Assembly (NCBI GenBank): GCA_005884605.1
Contig: VBBE01000182.1
Span: forward strand, 1 to 7,308
Source of the DNA: Candidatus Bathyarchaeota archaeon
GTDB taxonomy: Archaea; Thermoproteota; Bathyarchaeia; 40CM-2-53-6
Length of the DNA: 7,308 bases
Reading direction: 5' to 3'
Made by a program: the position numbers and the translations under genes. The notes under the pieces were generated by a model that saw only the letters and a list, made by a program, of their open reading frames with translations, made no database searches and was not told the DNA's origin. This document shows, one piece after another, positions 1 to 5,373 of the stretch (positions within the stretch are counted from its first letter, which is position 1; every line of letters starts with the position of its first letter).

Positions 1-296
1 ATGTGGAGGAACGCTTCGGCAACACTGGCTGCAAAAGCCCCACCATACACCAGAATGGAAATTACCCAACCCCAACGCTTTCCTTGCAAGAAACCGATTC
101 CACATACGACAAATCCGATGCTGGTGAGAGCCACCAAGGGATACCAGGGATCAGTCTGTGTAATGTTGGTGATTGAAGCAAGGGCTAGTACTGCGAAGGT
201 TAAGACCGCTCCGAAGATTATGCTGAAAATGCCGAATAATGTGATGTGGACAGGCTTGGCAGGATGTCGCTGGGTGCCTGTTTCGGGGATACTCAA
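1..296 (-). CDS. Multi-pass membrane protein, N-terminal part (runs off the left edge)
   Basis: Reading the minus strand from a TTG at 294-296 gives 98 codons without a stop, and the gene continues past base 1. The product is strongly hydrophobic: a short polar N-terminus (about residues 1-17), then three likely membrane segments at about 18-42, 52-70 and 75-97. A short basic turn, QGKRWGW (71-77), separates the last two. An in-frame TAA at 303-305 blocks any start further upstream, and no ATG or GTG lies early in the frame, so TTG is the best start. A TATA-like box lies about 31 nt upstream, which fits a leaderless message. The opposite strand is also open here, but its translation is not protein-like. 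I do not recognise the family, and no function can be assigned from three helices. It lies downstream of the solute-binding protein on the same strand, but its opening does not look like a typical Dpp/Opp permease. Confidence 0.72.
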   Translation of the reverse strand, partial: MSIPETGTQRHPAKPVHITLFGIFSIIFGAVLTFAVLALASITNITQTDPWYPLVALTSIGFVVCGIGFLQGKRWGWVISILVYGGAFAASVAEAFLH

Positions 297-321
297 CGCT
301 AATTAGAATTAGACGTTGCGC

Positions 322-332
322 GAATAAAAATC
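322..332 (-). promoter_or_regulatory. TATA-like box for the left-edge membrane protein
   Basis: On the minus strand this reads GATTTTTATTC. Its centre is about 31 nt upstream of the TTG at 296. Archaeal transcription normally starts about 25-27 nt downstream of the TATA box, which would put the start at about base 300, only a few bases before the TTG. A CTAATTAG palindrome (299-306) sits over the predicted start site. The box suggests that this gene has its own promoter and does not depend only on readthrough from the solute-binding protein gene. The call rests on position and composition only. Confidence 0.42.
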
Positions 333-425
333 TAGATACTATAACCTCGCAACCGGTAGCCGCCTAGGCAAGACACTCGCCACTAGAAGAACATCAAGCC
401 ATCGACGCTATCGACTCGAAGGCTA

Positions 426-435
426 AGGATATCCT
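426..435. repeat. 10-bp perfect palindrome over the solute-binding protein stop codon
   Basis: AGGATATCCT is its own reverse complement and overlaps the first bases of the TAG stop (434-436, minus strand). There is no loop or T-run to make it an obvious terminator. It may be chance or a protein-binding dyad between this gene and the promoter of the left-edge gene. Confidence 0.3.
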
Positions 436-2452
436 ATGAGTCCATGGCTGTTCTCAGATTGTTGGGAGGGAAGTTCGGCTCGGAAATGGTGGAAGGCGGA
501 CGTTCCGGACTGCTCGATGACGGTGAGGACGGCGGTAGTGTTGACGGTATTGAGCCCGTGGCACGGTTTCGCCTCACCTCTACCCTGTAGAGGGCTGCAA
601 ACGTGATGGCCGTAGCCAGGAGCATGACGGTGATGGCGAACCCCCAGGTCTCCCAGATGCTTAGAGGGGCGGCTGGGAAGTAGCCGGCAGCCTGCAATAA
701 CTGCCGGGATTTTGTGAGGTTGAAACTGTATGGGGTGAGAGCGTTGTTGAACCCGTCGGTGACCGCGAAGCCTGTCCGGTAGTCGCCGACGACCGGGGTC
801 GTTATCCCAGGATTGCTGTATCCGGCGAGAAGCTGTTGTATTATCAGATCTCTCGGGATCGCGTAGCTGATAGCCTGACGGATATATTTGGCGGCAAGAG
901 AGGCCTTCGAAGGATCACTAAGGCCTAGCGGGGTATTGACGCCTGTTCCAAATATTGGGTGTCGCATGTTGAAACCCAGCTCCTGGACCCCGAACGCGTC
1001 GTAAGACGTCCACTGGTTTGATGGCCAGGTGGCGAGGAAACTCGTCTGGGTCTCCAGAGCGTACTGTGCATCGAGAACGCTTACCGAGCCTGTCTTGAGC
1101 GCCGAAACAGCATTATCGGAGCTCGGTATGTGTTTGACGTAATAGTCCTTGACCTCGAAAGCTCCCCTATTCTGAAGGGCAGTCTTTCCGTTCTCTGGAA
1201 AATCAAAGTAGTTATCATTCCTTGTCAGATGATTTGTCTCGGTCGCCGGATCATAGCTGACAAACTTGTAGGGGCCCGTTCCAATGGGCCTGCCACCAAT
1301 TCCAGTGTTAAACGGGTCCGTCCTCCAGTTTGCATAGGGAACACTCGCCAGCACGTGGGCGGGAATGATTGGTGTGGTGAGAATATTCTCCACAAAGTAC
1401 GCGTAGGGATTCGGGAGAGTGAACCTGACAGTATACGGGTCCACAATTGCTACACTGTTTTTTCCACCGACTATGCCCTTGATGAACGCCTCATTGTCCG
1501 CTGCCAGCGTATCATCTTGAAGCGCGTCAAATGTGAATTTCGCATCTGTAGCATTGAACGGAACCCCGTCGTGCCATGTCACCCCAGGACGCAAAGATAC
1601 AGTCCATGTCTTCTGATCCGAGGCAACAGACCAGCCGGTCGCCAGCTGCGGAATCATATTCTTGAAGATAGTATCATTCCTCTGCGCCAACGCACTGAAC
1701 ATTGCTCCATACACAGTCTGGTCGTAGTAGGAACTGCTCAGTGTCGGGTTGAACCCCTCTGACGGAGCCGGTCCGGTCTGCGCTAACGTGATCGAGCCGG
1801 TTGTAGACCCGCCCATCATCGACAATTGTTCGATCGGCGGCCAATACGGAAAGTGGTAGGTGCTGAACACGTACTGGGCATTCGGCATGGTATAGTCAAA
1901 GGCAACAATTTCCTTCGTGTAGAGTATTGTGGCGCAGGGTTGCTGGTCATATGCGAGCGCTTGCCACTGCTTCACCAAGTCTAACCGTTGCGTTTTGTCG
2001 ATTGTTTCCTTGATCTGTTTGGTCAGTTGGTTATTCTGGCTGTTATTCCAGAGATAGTAGTTGGAACCTATCGGAGCAAATTGTGAACTGTGGTAGTAGG
2101 ACCATGGATCGGCATCTATCCCGAGAGCATAGCCGAGAAATAGGGCGTCAAAGCCGCCGTTGTTGTAGCTTCTCCCGAGAACATCAGAAGCAGGAGTGAG
2201 CGCTCTATCGTATATCGTGGGCCAGTCAAGAACAACTCTCTGCGCGTCAATTCCCAACGCCTGAAGGTTGCTCTGGACGAGTAGCGACCAGCTCTGTCGG
2301 GCCTGATTCGGCTGCGGAACCATCAGCGTTATTCTGAATATTCCGGCAGGCGCAGTATCTGCATGGACCCATGCAGGACTGGTCGAGGTGAGGGCAAGCC
2401 CAAGAAACAATAATGCGAGGGATCTAATCCGGGCGCCAGTTCGGCCGGTCAT
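434..2452 (-). CDS. Family-5 (Dpp/Opp-type) ABC solute-binding protein, circularly permuted, C-terminally anchored
   Basis: This is an extracytoplasmic binding protein of the SBP_bac_5 type, which captures peptides, nickel chelates, sugars or similar solutes for an ABC importer. Residues 1-31 form a Sec signal peptide (basic start, SLALLFLGLAL core, likely cleavage after VHA). Segment order is unusual. Residues about 37-205 match the normal C-terminal part of the family (LQALGIDAQRVVLDW, FDALFLGYALGIDADPWSYY, LVKQWQALAYDQQP). Residues about 218-592 match the normal N-terminal and middle parts: P268-QLATGWSVASD, SLRPGVTWHDGVPFNATDAKF, GTGPYKF (391-397), IRQAISYAIPRDLI, and finally KSRQLLQAAGY. 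A membrane helix (about 602-622) and a basic, Ser/Pro-rich cytoplasmic tail follow, so the protein is anchored at its C-terminus. At 672 residues it is longer than typical members (500-600), mostly because of the anchor and tail. The ATG has a partial GTGAT ribosome-binding site 6 nt upstream. No permease or ATPase genes are visible, so the substrate is unknown. Confidence 0.93.
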   Translation of the reverse strand: MTGRTGARIRSLALLFLGLALTSTSPAWVHADTAPAGIFRITLMVPQPNQARQSWSLLVQSNLQALGIDAQRVVLDWPTIYDRALTPASDVLGRSYNNGGFDALFLGYALGIDADPWSYYHSSQFAPIGSNYYLWNNSQNNQLTKQIKETIDKTQRLDLVKQWQALAYDQQPCATILYTKEIVAFDYTMPNAQYVFSTYHFPYWPPIEQLSMMGGSTTGSITLAQTGPAPSEGFNPTLSSSYYDQTVYGAMFSALAQRNDTIFKNMIPQLATGWSVASDQKTWTVSLRPGVTWHDGVPFNATDAKFTFDALQDDTLAADNEAFIKGIVGGKNSVAIVDPYTVRFTLPNPYAYFVENILTTPIIPAHVLASVPYANWRTDPFNTGIGGRPIGTGPYKFVSYDPATETNHLTRNDNYFDFPENGKTALQNRGAFEVKDYYVKHIPSSDNAVSALKTGSVSVLDAQYALETQTSFLATWPSNQWTSYDAFGVQELGFNMRHPIFGTGVNTPLGLSDPSKASLAAKYIRQAISYAIPRDLIIQQLLAGYSNPGITTPVVGDYRTGFAVTDGFNNALTPYSFNLTKSRQLLQAAGYFPAAPLSIWETWGFAITVMLLATAITFAALYRVEVRRNRATGSIPSTLPPSSPSSSSPERPPSTISEPNFPPNNLRTAMDS

Positions 2453-2596
2453 CGCGAGATCACGGCGATGAGCAGGCGATCGGGCGTAATGGCTACTGTG
2501 TTCCTCTCTTCGTCAGACTGTGAGTACTAGACCGTTTTTTGTCAGAACCAGCTTCCGCGGCCCGACCTCAACAGTCGCGGTCTTCCACTGGTTTCT
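2453..2596 (-). other. Spacer between CDGSH gene and solute-binding protein gene; in-frame extension after the CDGSH stop
   Basis: No TATA-like box is evident before the solute-binding protein, which suggests co-transcription with the genes upstream. The CDGSH reading frame continues for 27 sense codons after its TAG (2597-2599) and stops at TGA (2513-2515). The continuation ends in protein-like, strand-forming sequence (VEVGPRKLVLTKNGLVLTV) and has no start codon of its own. It could be readthrough, the remnant of a longer protein, or chance. Confidence 0.4.
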
Positions 2597-2776
2597 CTAA
2601 CGAACCTTGACCTCGTGCGTTTTGGCCATGAACCCGTCTTTCTTGTGCATCCCGTCGCAGAAAGGCATGAGCGTGGATCTGCCGCACCGGCACCAGGCCT
2701 GAACTACTTTTCCATCAACAATAACGAGGTTCGGCCCGTTCTCGGTGGATCTTATCACAACGTCAGAGGTACTCAC
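2597..2776 (-). CDS. CDGSH-type [2Fe-2S] iron-sulfur protein, 59 residues
   Basis: This small gene is easily missed because of its GTG start and length. It encodes a single CDGSH domain (the mitoNEET/zf-CDGSH family). The core at residues 29-44 reads CRCGRSTLMPFCDGMH and fits C-x-C-x2-S-x3-P-x-C-D-G-x-H. C29, C31, C40 and H44 would be the three-Cys/one-His cluster ligands. Position 43 is Met where Ser, Ala or Thr is usual. The N-terminal ENGPNLVIVDGKVV is the family's usual beta-strand lead-in. There is no signal peptide or membrane segment, so it is predicted to be cytosolic, with a role in electron transfer, redox sensing or cluster transfer. The GTG is preceded by GAGGTGAT (2780-2787), a strong Shine-Dalgarno match 3 nt away. 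The gene starts 19 nt after the MtrA-like gene, which implies co-transcription and perhaps related function. The length is normal for single-domain archaeal and bacterial members. I am sure of the family; the physiological role is open. Confidence 0.9.
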   Translation of the reverse strand: MSTSDVVIRSTENGPNLVIVDGKVVQAWCRCGRSTLMPFCDGMHKKDGFMAKTHEVKVR

Positions 2777-2779
2777 ACT

Positions 2780-2787
2780 ATCACCTC
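2780..2787 (-). promoter_or_regulatory. Ribosome-binding site of the CDGSH gene
   Basis: On the minus strand GAGGTGAT complements the archaeal 16S rRNA 3' end and lies 3 nt before the GTG. It is the strongest Shine-Dalgarno match in the window. It fixes the GTG start and shows that this internal gene is translated independently within a polycistronic message. Confidence 0.75.
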
Positions 2788-2795
2788 TCGTCTAA

Positions 2796-4013
2796 TCATT
2801 GTCCTAGGATCTTAGCCACGCGAGTCAAGACCACAAGCTGTTCTCCATGAACCAGATTATTCTGATCGTACTTACCGACAACTCTCAAGAGAGCACCCAC
2901 GACTAGATCATTCGCTCCGCCCATGATCAGCTTGCTCGTCGGCCGCCATTCAACCTCCAGACGCTGAGATGTCCGAGGGAATGCCTGATTGGTCCCCGTT
3001 TCATCAGGGAGAAGGAACACGCCTCCCAAAACCTGTTCCCTTGGCAAGTCTGTCACTGAGAAAAACAGGTCCACCAACGTTCCCGGGGCAATTTCCCCTA
3101 GTTGTTTCACCGTGAGCAACGGGACTGAATGTATCTTCGGAGGCGCTGGTGTCGTAGTTTTGGCTCCTTCAGCTACAGGTTGAGCCGGAGTTTCGCGTGG
3201 CCTCAGAGGTCTATCCTGATCGTATCGTAATCCAAACTGCAATGCGGTCTGCGCCTTCGCCAGTTCCTCGCCCAGGTAGCCCGCGTGGCTCAGCTGTGTG
3301 ACAAGTGCGTCACGCAATAGACCGAGTAGCATCGAGGTTGCTCCGCGTCCCCGCATTTCATGAGCAGGCGTGTGATCAGGCAGATAGTGTCGTAGCAGAA
3401 TCTCCTTCTGCTCAGGCTCGATGCTGATAACGAAGTATCCCTTCGGATCATATAGCAACGGCTCGCGCTGACCACCCGGTCGAATGGACACAAACTCCTC
3501 TTGCCTTCTAGTTTCGCCGGTTTCCTTTTTCTCTGACGTGAAAACTCCCGGGTTACGATCAGAGAGACTCCTCACTCGCTCCTGTAAAACCTGGAGATCT
3601 TCTTCACCGGTCCAGTCAAGAATCTCGACCTGGTTCCTGAACTGTTGTACCTGCTCAGGATCAATGGAGGGTAGAACTGGATCATACCCTGCCGCATCGA
3701 TGATCCGTCTCTTGTCATCAACACCCCTCTCAGCTAGAGCAACAAGAGATTGTCCCGGCTTGAATAGTGCAGAGTCTTTGCCGCAGATGAGCAGGAAACG
3801 AATCGCAGGATTAGACGTGATGTTGACAATAATCCGAGTAATGCCGAGATTGGCGGTGTAGACCATGCCCGCAATGGCGACTCCCGGCAGGGCTACGAGG
3901 GGACTGATCAAACGTTCCGAGGTAAGCGCACAGACCGCGACGGGACCATTCGGATCGCCAACCTGATAGGTTCCAGTCATGACGGGCCATGTTGCGCCGC
4001 TCTTGCTGCTCAA
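2796..4013 (-). CDS. MtrA-like / DUF4346 protein with a C-terminal OB-like domain, lacking the cobalt-ligand His
   Basis: Three parts are visible. Residues about 8-140 resemble MtrA, the cobamide-carrying subunit of methanogen tetrahydromethanopterin S-methyltransferase: WPVMTGTYQVGDPNGPVAV, ANLGITRIIVNITSNPAIRF (54-73), GQSLVALAERGVD and QFRNQVEILD. At residue 84, where MtrA has the His that coordinates cobalt, this protein has Phe (context SALFKPGQS). MtrA's C-terminal membrane helix is also missing, so it is predicted to be cytosolic. Residues about 188-270 match DUF4346 (DPKGYFVISIE, then HAGYLGEELAKAQTALQFG and YDQDRPL). After a Pro/Thr linker (about 271-293), residues 296-405 look like an OB-fold, by strand pattern only. 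Methyl transfer by the methanogen mechanism is unlikely without the His; a pterin- or corrinoid-related role is inference. The TTG start has AGGAAGG 10 nt upstream, and an in-frame TAG (4029-4031, the same bases as the stop of the ORF upstream) rules out an earlier start. M12 is a fallback but would cut the conserved WP motif. Confidence 0.87.
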   Translation of the reverse strand: MSSKSGATWPVMTGTYQVGDPNGPVAVCALTSERLISPLVALPGVAIAGMVYTANLGITRIIVNITSNPAIRFLLICGKDSALFKPGQSLVALAERGVDDKRRIIDAAGYDPVLPSIDPEQVQQFRNQVEILDWTGEEDLQVLQERVRSLSDRNPGVFTSEKKETGETRRQEEFVSIRPGGQREPLLYDPKGYFVISIEPEQKEILLRHYLPDHTPAHEMRGRGATSMLLGLLRDALVTQLSHAGYLGEELAKAQTALQFGLRYDQDRPLRPRETPAQPVAEGAKTTTPAPPKIHSVPLLTVKQLGEIAPGTLVDLFFSVTDLPREQVLGGVFLLPDETGTNQAFPRTSQRLEVEWRPTSKLIMGGANDLVVGALLRVVGKYDQNNLVHGEQLVVLTRVAKILGQ

Positions 4014-4023
4014 AAGTCGAGAT

Positions 4024-4030
4024 CCTTCCT
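4024..4030 (-). promoter_or_regulatory. Ribosome-binding site supporting the TTG start of the MtrA-like gene
   Basis: Minus-strand AGGAAGG lies 10 nt upstream of the TTG at 4013. It overlaps the TAG (4029-4031) that ends the possible ORF upstream, an arrangement typical of tightly packed operons. Confidence 0.5.
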
Positions 4031-4310
4031 ATCTGATCGAGTTTCTCGACGCGTAGCGCTGGGCGGAGTACTTCCAATACTCTATTCGAGGCTGCATTTT
4101 CTTCATCACGCGTGAATTATGGAAATCACCGAACGCCCTATTCCCGGCTTCTCCCGTATAGAATCCCATTCGAGTGGTTGCGTTTGGATTGGGTATTGAT
4201 CGCAATTTGTCCAAGAACTTGGTCCCAACAAGATCAAGCTTGCTGGAGCCTGGTCTAGCCCTTTTGCAACCCATATGATGGGCGCAAGGTCCCACACAAG
4301 TACTGTTCAT
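4029..4310 (-). CDS. Possible small Cys/His-rich protein, 93 residues (uncertain)
   Basis: The ATG-started frame ends 15 nt before the MtrA-like gene, on the same strand. The product begins with a cluster of possible metal ligands (C5, C9, H11, H12, C15; context CVGPCAHHMGCKR) and ends in a basic, aromatic stretch (RIEYWKYSAQRYASR). It has no membrane segment or signal peptide, and I recognise no family. In favour of a real gene: the stop codon overlaps the next gene's ribosome-binding site, the composition is not low-complexity, and a weak TATA-like AATTATTA (4343-4350) lies 36 nt upstream. Against: another frame on the same strand is also open (4106-4297), there is no clear ribosome-binding site, and GC at third positions is unremarkable. 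If it is not a gene, 4014-4397 is a 384-bp intergenic region that carries the promoter of the MtrA-like unit and a 13-bp dyad at 4367-4379. Confidence 0.38.
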   Translation of the reverse strand: MNSTCVGPCAHHMGCKRARPGSSKLDLVGTKFLDKLRSIPNPNATTRMGFYTGEAGNRAFGDFHNSRVMKKMQPRIEYWKYSAQRYASRNSIR

Positions 4311-4342
4311 TTTTCTCAGTAACGGTAATGTACGTCAGACGC

Positions 4343-4350
4343 TAATAATT
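4343..4350 (-). promoter_or_regulatory. Weak TATA-like box for the MtrA-like/CDGSH unit
   Basis: Minus-strand AATTATTA is the most AT-rich box in the interval and lies 36 nt upstream of the ATG at 4310. It is a candidate promoter for the unit. The match to an archaeal TATA consensus is modest. Confidence 0.25.
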
Positions 4351-4366
4351 CTGAGCGGAAACCCAA

Positions 4367-4379
4367 GTCCACAGTGGAC
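4367..4379. promoter_or_regulatory. Perfect 6-1-6 inverted repeat, candidate operator
   Basis: GTCCAC-A-GTGGAC is a perfect dyad with a one-base centre. It is too tight for an RNA hairpin loop and so fits a dimeric DNA-binding protein better. It lies about 20 bp upstream of the weak TATA-like box of the MtrA-like unit and 18 bp beyond the end of the next minus-strand gene, a position suited to an activator. Confidence 0.38.
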
Positions 4380-4397
4380 CCGAATGTTATCTTCGAT

Positions 4398-4733
4398 TCA
4401 ATTTGTTGTAGCGGAATTTCCGGGCGGAGTTTGATCACTTGCGGGCTGACTTGGACTATTTACTGGACCGAGGCGGTTCCAGAGCAGGCTGACCACCGAA
4501 ACCCCTACGACCGCCATTCCGAACCAGAAGAGATAGTCTAGAACAACCATGAACGGATTGTAGTAGAAGCCGCATCCATTGAATGGATTGGGCAAACAAG
4601 TGATTGGGTTTGGATACGCATACGGGAAAGGAAAACCATCCCACACTCCCCAAGGTTCACGAGTTGAGGATACGACCAGCCCGACAAGACCGAGAATTAT
4701 GGAGAGCAGAAAAACCTTGATGATCCGCTGCAT
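4398..4733 (-). CDS. Small two-helix membrane protein with an aromatic, two-cysteine outer loop
   Basis: A 111-residue protein with a membrane helix at about 5-22 (IKVFLLSIILGLVGLVV) and a second at about 61-85 (FMVVLDYLFWFGMAVVGVSV). The roughly 40-residue loop between them is rich in Pro, Phe, Tyr and Trp (GFPFPYAYPNP) and holds two Cys, C46 and C54, that could form a disulfide outside the cell. A Pro/Ser/Thr/Gln tail follows the second helix. The layout recalls small uncharacterised archaeal membrane proteins with a FPFP-type loop and an LDYLFWFG second helix. This is recollection of pattern, not a named family, and no function is proposed. The ATG is the first in frame, with a TATA-like box 28 nt upstream and no Shine-Dalgarno sequence, which indicates a leaderless message. 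It is divergent from the HxlR-type regulator, which could control it. Confidence 0.78.
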   Translation of the reverse strand: MQRIIKVFLLSIILGLVGLVVSSTREPWGVWDGFPFPYAYPNPITCLPNPFNGCGFYYNPFMVVLDYLFWFGMAVVGVSVVSLLWNRLGPVNSPSQPASDQTPPGNSATTN

Positions 4734-4735
4734 TT

Positions 4736-4753
4736 GAGAGGATTAGTGCTCTC
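4736..4753. promoter_or_regulatory. Inverted repeat at the predicted start site of the two-helix protein gene
   Basis: GAGAG (4736-4740) and CTCTC (4749-4753) are separated by 8 bases, between the TATA-like box and the ATG at 4733. A repressor bound there would block initiation. The arms are only 5 bp, so chance is possible. Confidence 0.25.
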
Positions 4754-4757
4754 TCTG

Positions 4758-4765
4758 AAATATAG
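4758..4765 (-). promoter_or_regulatory. TATA-like box for the two-helix membrane protein gene
   Basis: Minus-strand CTATATTT, centred about 28 nt upstream of the ATG at 4733. The predicted start of transcription (about 4736) is practically at the start codon, which would make a leaderless mRNA and explain the absence of a ribosome-binding site. Confidence 0.55.
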
Positions 4766-4861
4766 TCGTTTGGCGCGAGGCACCTCCGCGTTTGACGGTC
4801 ACAGGTAGAACAATCGAAGGTTGAGAAAGGTCCCGCAACTAACGTCTGTGTCCCTTTGCTG

Positions 4862-4869
4862 CTTATATC
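4862..4869 (+). promoter_or_regulatory. TATA-like box for the HxlR-type regulator
   Basis: CTTATATC, centred about 33 nt before the TTG at 4899. Initiation would fall at about 4891-4893, inside the inverted repeat at 4889-4918, so the leader would be only a few bases long. Confidence 0.55.
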
Positions 4870-4888
4870 TCGGGCTAACCAGTTTACA

Positions 4889-4918
4889 CTAGATAACATT
4901 GAGTAAGTTATCGTCTAG
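4889..4918. promoter_or_regulatory. Inverted repeat over the start of the HxlR-type gene, likely autoregulatory operator
   Basis: GATAAC (4892-4897) and GTTATC (4907-4912) form a perfect 6-bp inverted repeat with a 9-bp spacer (15 bp between the starts of the two arms). CTA (4889-4891) and CTAG (4915-4918) extend the symmetry with a 2-bp offset. The repeat spans the predicted transcription start and the TTG codon. HxlR-family proteins bind DNA as dimers at such dyads, so autorepression is a reasonable inference. Confidence 0.5.
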
Positions 4919-5342
4919 CTGCCAACCCGATATCTCAAGCATTATATCGGGAAAGAGCGAGCTTTGCAGGAGAGACATCTGCGCGGTAATCAAGGCGGTA
5001 AGGAAGCTAGGCTCAGAGTGGAGAATCCTCATCTCATACTATCTTCTCGACAACCCCCTCCGATTCAACGACCTATTGAGGAAGGGGAAGCCTGACGATC
5101 TGAATGCGCGAACTCTTTCTCGAACTCTGAAGTATTTGCAGAATATGGGAATCGTTGAGAGAAGAGTAACCGGCACAGAACCCTTCTCAGTCGTCTACAG
5201 TCTCACCGAGAAGGGACGAGATCTAGGCGACATTTTGTCCGCGTACCGGAGATGGGGAGAGAAATGGACCCCAAGCATCGTCCATCCTCTACCATATCCG
5301 AAGGTAAAGGCAACCGCTCTCACTCGGTTGAGTTCCCGGTAA
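4899..5342 (+). CDS. HxlR-type winged-helix transcriptional regulator
   Basis: A 147-residue dimeric MarR/HxlR-class DNA-binding protein. Landmarks are C23 and C28 before the first core helix; LGSEWRILISYYLLDNPLRF (37-56), equivalent to the family's GGKWtllIL...RF; the recognition region LNARTLSRTLKYLQNMGIV (68-86); the wing, VERRVTGTEPFSVVYSLTEKG (86-106, PxxVxYxLTxxG-like); and the closing helix with YRRWGEKW (116-123). The paired Cys might sense redox state, as in some members. TTG is the only possible start: an in-frame TAG lies at 4890-4892 and no other start codon follows soon. There is no Shine-Dalgarno sequence, but the TATA-like box spacing supports a leaderless message. The start lies within an inverted repeat, suggesting self-control. 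It is followed after 31 nt by the four-helix membrane protein and is divergent from a small membrane protein, both candidate targets. Confidence 0.9.
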   Translation: MSKLSSSCQPDISSIISGKSELCRRDICAVIKAVRKLGSEWRILISYYLLDNPLRFNDLLRKGKPDDLNARTLSRTLKYLQNMGIVERRVTGTEPFSVVYSLTEKGRDLGDILSAYRRWGEKWTPSIVHPLPYPKVKATALTRLSSR

Positions 5343-5373
5343 AAAGGCAAATCTGAAATTCTGACAGAGACGC

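Noticed and set aside
1..306. Open plus-strand frame of 101 codons at the left edge
   Set aside because: Its translation has no domain-like pattern, whereas the minus strand over the same bases gives a clean multi-helix membrane protein with a correctly placed TATA-like box.
1130..1762. 210-codon plus-strand frame
   Set aside because: It lies antisense within the solute-binding protein gene, over strongly conserved SBP_bac_5 motifs. Its own translation is not recognisable and it has no promoter or ribosome-binding site.
2615..2815. 66-codon plus-strand frame
   Set aside because: It covers the CDGSH gene in antisense. The minus-strand product carries an intact CDGSH motif and a strong ribosome-binding site.
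3484..3861. 125-codon plus-strand frame
   Set aside because: It is antisense to the MtrA-like region, which has clear family motifs on the minus strand.
2796..4013. Naming the gene mtrA
   Set aside because: The cobalt-ligand His is replaced by Phe, the membrane helix is absent, and extra DUF4346 and OB-like parts follow, so the methanogen function and symbol should not be carried over.
4106..4297. 63-codon minus-strand frame overlapping the possible 93-residue ORF
   Set aside because: It overlaps the longer ORF in another frame and lacks promoter spacing, a ribosome-binding site or coupling to the next gene.
4657..4899. 80-codon minus-strand frame across the divergent promoter region
   Set aside because: It crosses both TATA-like boxes and the start of the two-helix membrane protein gene. 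The region behaves as a divergent promoter.
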